Source of the DNA: Methanogenium marinum
GTDB taxonomy: Archaea; Halobacteriota; Methanomicrobia; Methanomicrobiales; Methanomicrobiaceae
Assembly: GCF_028912405.1 (NCBI RefSeq)
Contig: NZ_JAKELO010000002.1
Location: 558,001-622,000 of the forward strand
Reading direction: 5' to 3'
Length of the DNA stretch: 64,000 bases
Shown: in pieces, positions 63,010 to 64,000 of the stretch
How positions within the stretch are numbered: the first letter of the stretch is position 1
Layout: every line of letters begins with the position of its first letter
Translations under genes and position numbers: made by a program
The notes under the pieces: generated by a model
What the model saw: only the letters and a program-made list of their open reading frames with translations
What the model was told of the DNA's origin: nothing
Database searches by the model: none

Positions 63010-64000
63010 ATGACATCCATACACCCGTTTGAAACAATCGACAGGATAGAACTTTCCCACCTGACGAAAACCTACGGGGATGTCACCGCAGTATCAGATG
63101 TAAGCCTTGATGTCATCGGAGGAGAACTCCTGGTATTGATCGGGGGGTCGGGGTCAGGCAAGACGACAACGCTCAGAATGGTCAACCGTTTGATTGAACC
63201 GGATTCGGGCATAGTCAGAATTAATGGCACTGACATCAGGGAATTTGATGAAGTCAGACTCCGGAGAAATATTGGTTATGTGATTCAGCAAATAGGCCTC
63301 TTTTCCCATATGAATGTCGGAGATAATATTGGTCTCATCCCAAAAATTGAAGGGTGGGGCAAAGAACAAATCGATGCACGTGTACACGAACTGCTTGAGA
63401 TGGTCGATCTTCCGCCGGAGATTTTTTCAGCACGGTATCCACGGGAACTTTCGGGAGGTCAGCAGCAGAGAGTGGGTCTCGCACGGGCACTTGTCATGAA
63501 TCCGTCTCTCTTCTTAATGGACGAGCCTTTCGGCGCCCTCGACCCAATTCTACGGAAACAACTGCAGGAAGAGTTTCTCACCATTAAATACGATATTGGC
63601 CGGACAATCATATTCGTCACCCATGATATTGATGAGGCGTTCAAACTCGGTGACCGTATTTGTATCATGCATGAAGGAGAACTGGTTCAGATAGGGACAC
63701 CCGAAGAACTGATCTTTCATCCGGAAACAGATCAGGTTGCGCACCTCGTCGATGCCAACCGAAAATACCGGCATATCGAAACTTTCACGGTACATGATCT
63801 GATGTCACCACTTTCAAAACGAGAATTCTATGAGGCTAATATGCCAGTTTCAGAGGCCATGGCGAAGATTCTTTCAGACGAAACAGGGATTGCAGTTGTC
63901 ATGGAAGGAAATAATTTACGGGGAACAACCAGCCGGCAGAACATTGTCAGAAACAGGAAAAAAAATCTTTTGCTGGGAGATATCACAACAGAGCCCATCA
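63010..64000 (+). CDS. OpuCA/ProV-like ABC transporter ATPase (partial)
   Basis: The first ~330 residues of an ATP-binding protein that continues past the window end. The Walker A loop is GGSGSGKTT, the signature LSGGQQQR, and Walker B LFLMDEPFGALD followed by THDIDEAFKLGD. QQIGLFSHMNVGDNIGLIP in the Q-loop region is typical of quaternary-amine (glycine betaine/choline/carnitine) importers. The part after ~residue 260 (FTVHDLMSPLSKREFYEANMPVSEAM) begins the CBS domains that sense ionic strength in OpuA-type systems. It likely imports a compatible solute; the permease genes should follow outside the window. Confidence 0.9.
   Translation, partial: MTSIHPFETIDRIELSHLTKTYGDVTAVSDVSLDVIGGELLVLIGGSGSGKTTTLRMVNRLIEPDSGIVRINGTDIREFDEVRLRRNIGYVIQQIGLFSHMNVGDNIGLIPKIEGWGKEQIDARVHELLEMVDLPPEIFSARYPRELSGGQQQRVGLARALVMNPSLFLMDEPFGALDPILRKQLQEEFLTIKYDIGRTIIFVTHDIDEAFKLGDRICIMHEGELVQIGTPEELIFHPETDQVAHLVDANRKYRHIETFTVHDLMSPLSKREFYEANMPVSEAMAKILSDETGIAVVMEGNNLRGTTSRQNIVRNRKKNLLLGDITTEPI

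Overview
The window is chromosomal DNA of a methanogenic archaeon. The evidence is an archaeal A-type ATP synthase operon with the methanogen subunit order H-I-K-E-C-F-A-B-D, TATA-box promoters close to start codons, T-rich gene ends, tungsten/molybdate uptake genes beside a tungsten-type aldehyde ferredoxin oxidoreductase, ferredoxin-inserted P-loop ATPases, PKD/beta-propeller surface proteins and many PAS-domain sensors. The gene content resembles Methanomicrobiales. I cannot name a genus from sequence alone.

Layout. 1-1.2 kb: a DRG/Obg GTPase. 1.3-11.35 kb (minus strand): a decayed LysE-like gene, then the ATP synthase operon read towards low coordinates. Its rotor subunit K is one polypeptide of six fused helical hairpins, and a 33-residue membrane peptide follows atpD. 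11.55 kb: tRNA-Glu(CTC). 12.2-18.6 kb: a 2154-residue secreted or surface protein with three almost identical 1614-bp propeller repeats. 18.7-19.7 kb: a transposase remnant and a multiply frameshifted methyltransferase. 20-21.9 kb: a C69 peptidase. 22.2-26.7 kb: a molybdate/tungstate ABC transporter with two tandem binding proteins and a TrmO-like gene. 27-36 kb: an AdoMet-decarboxylase-like protein, secreted nuclease, YkgJ protein, DNA methyltransferase, GntP permease, and a kinase/PP2C/VWA triad beside a TPR protein. 36.4-41.5 kb: a PAS-HTH regulator, two GNAT acetyltransferases, a PemK-like protein and a secreted unknown. 41.7-49.3 kb: aldehyde ferredoxin oxidoreductase, MoeB-like and MoaD-like genes, then a NifX-like / twin ATPase / DUF134 / DUF5320 module that carries a 718-bp tandem duplication, then acetolactate decarboxylase. 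49.6-55.1 kb: MscS channel with an ATPase-like partner, GDPD, an RRM protein, small proteins, a methyltransferase and a broken radical-SAM gene. 55.4-57.4 kb: a compact six-gene operon that I do not recognise. 57.8-64 kb: a hybrid histidine kinase, an epoxyqueuosine-reductase-like protein, a response regulator with PAS domains, and the start of an OpuCA-like ABC ATPase cut by the window end.

How the parts fit. The Mo/W transporter, the AOR, its MoeB/MoaD partners and the NifX/ATPase module form a metal-cofactor theme. An 18-bp sequence is shared by the starts of both modA genes and the upstream regions of the NifX-like gene and both DUF5320 copies, which suggests a common regulator. The best candidate for an undescribed system is the 55.4-57.4 kb operon. 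It encodes a CDC48-N-like barrel protein, two membrane-anchored coiled-coil proteins, three small proteins sharing a YLD...EW-L motif (one of them membrane anchored), and a FYVE-like four-CxxC zinc protein, with overlapping or nearly abutting genes behind one TATA box.
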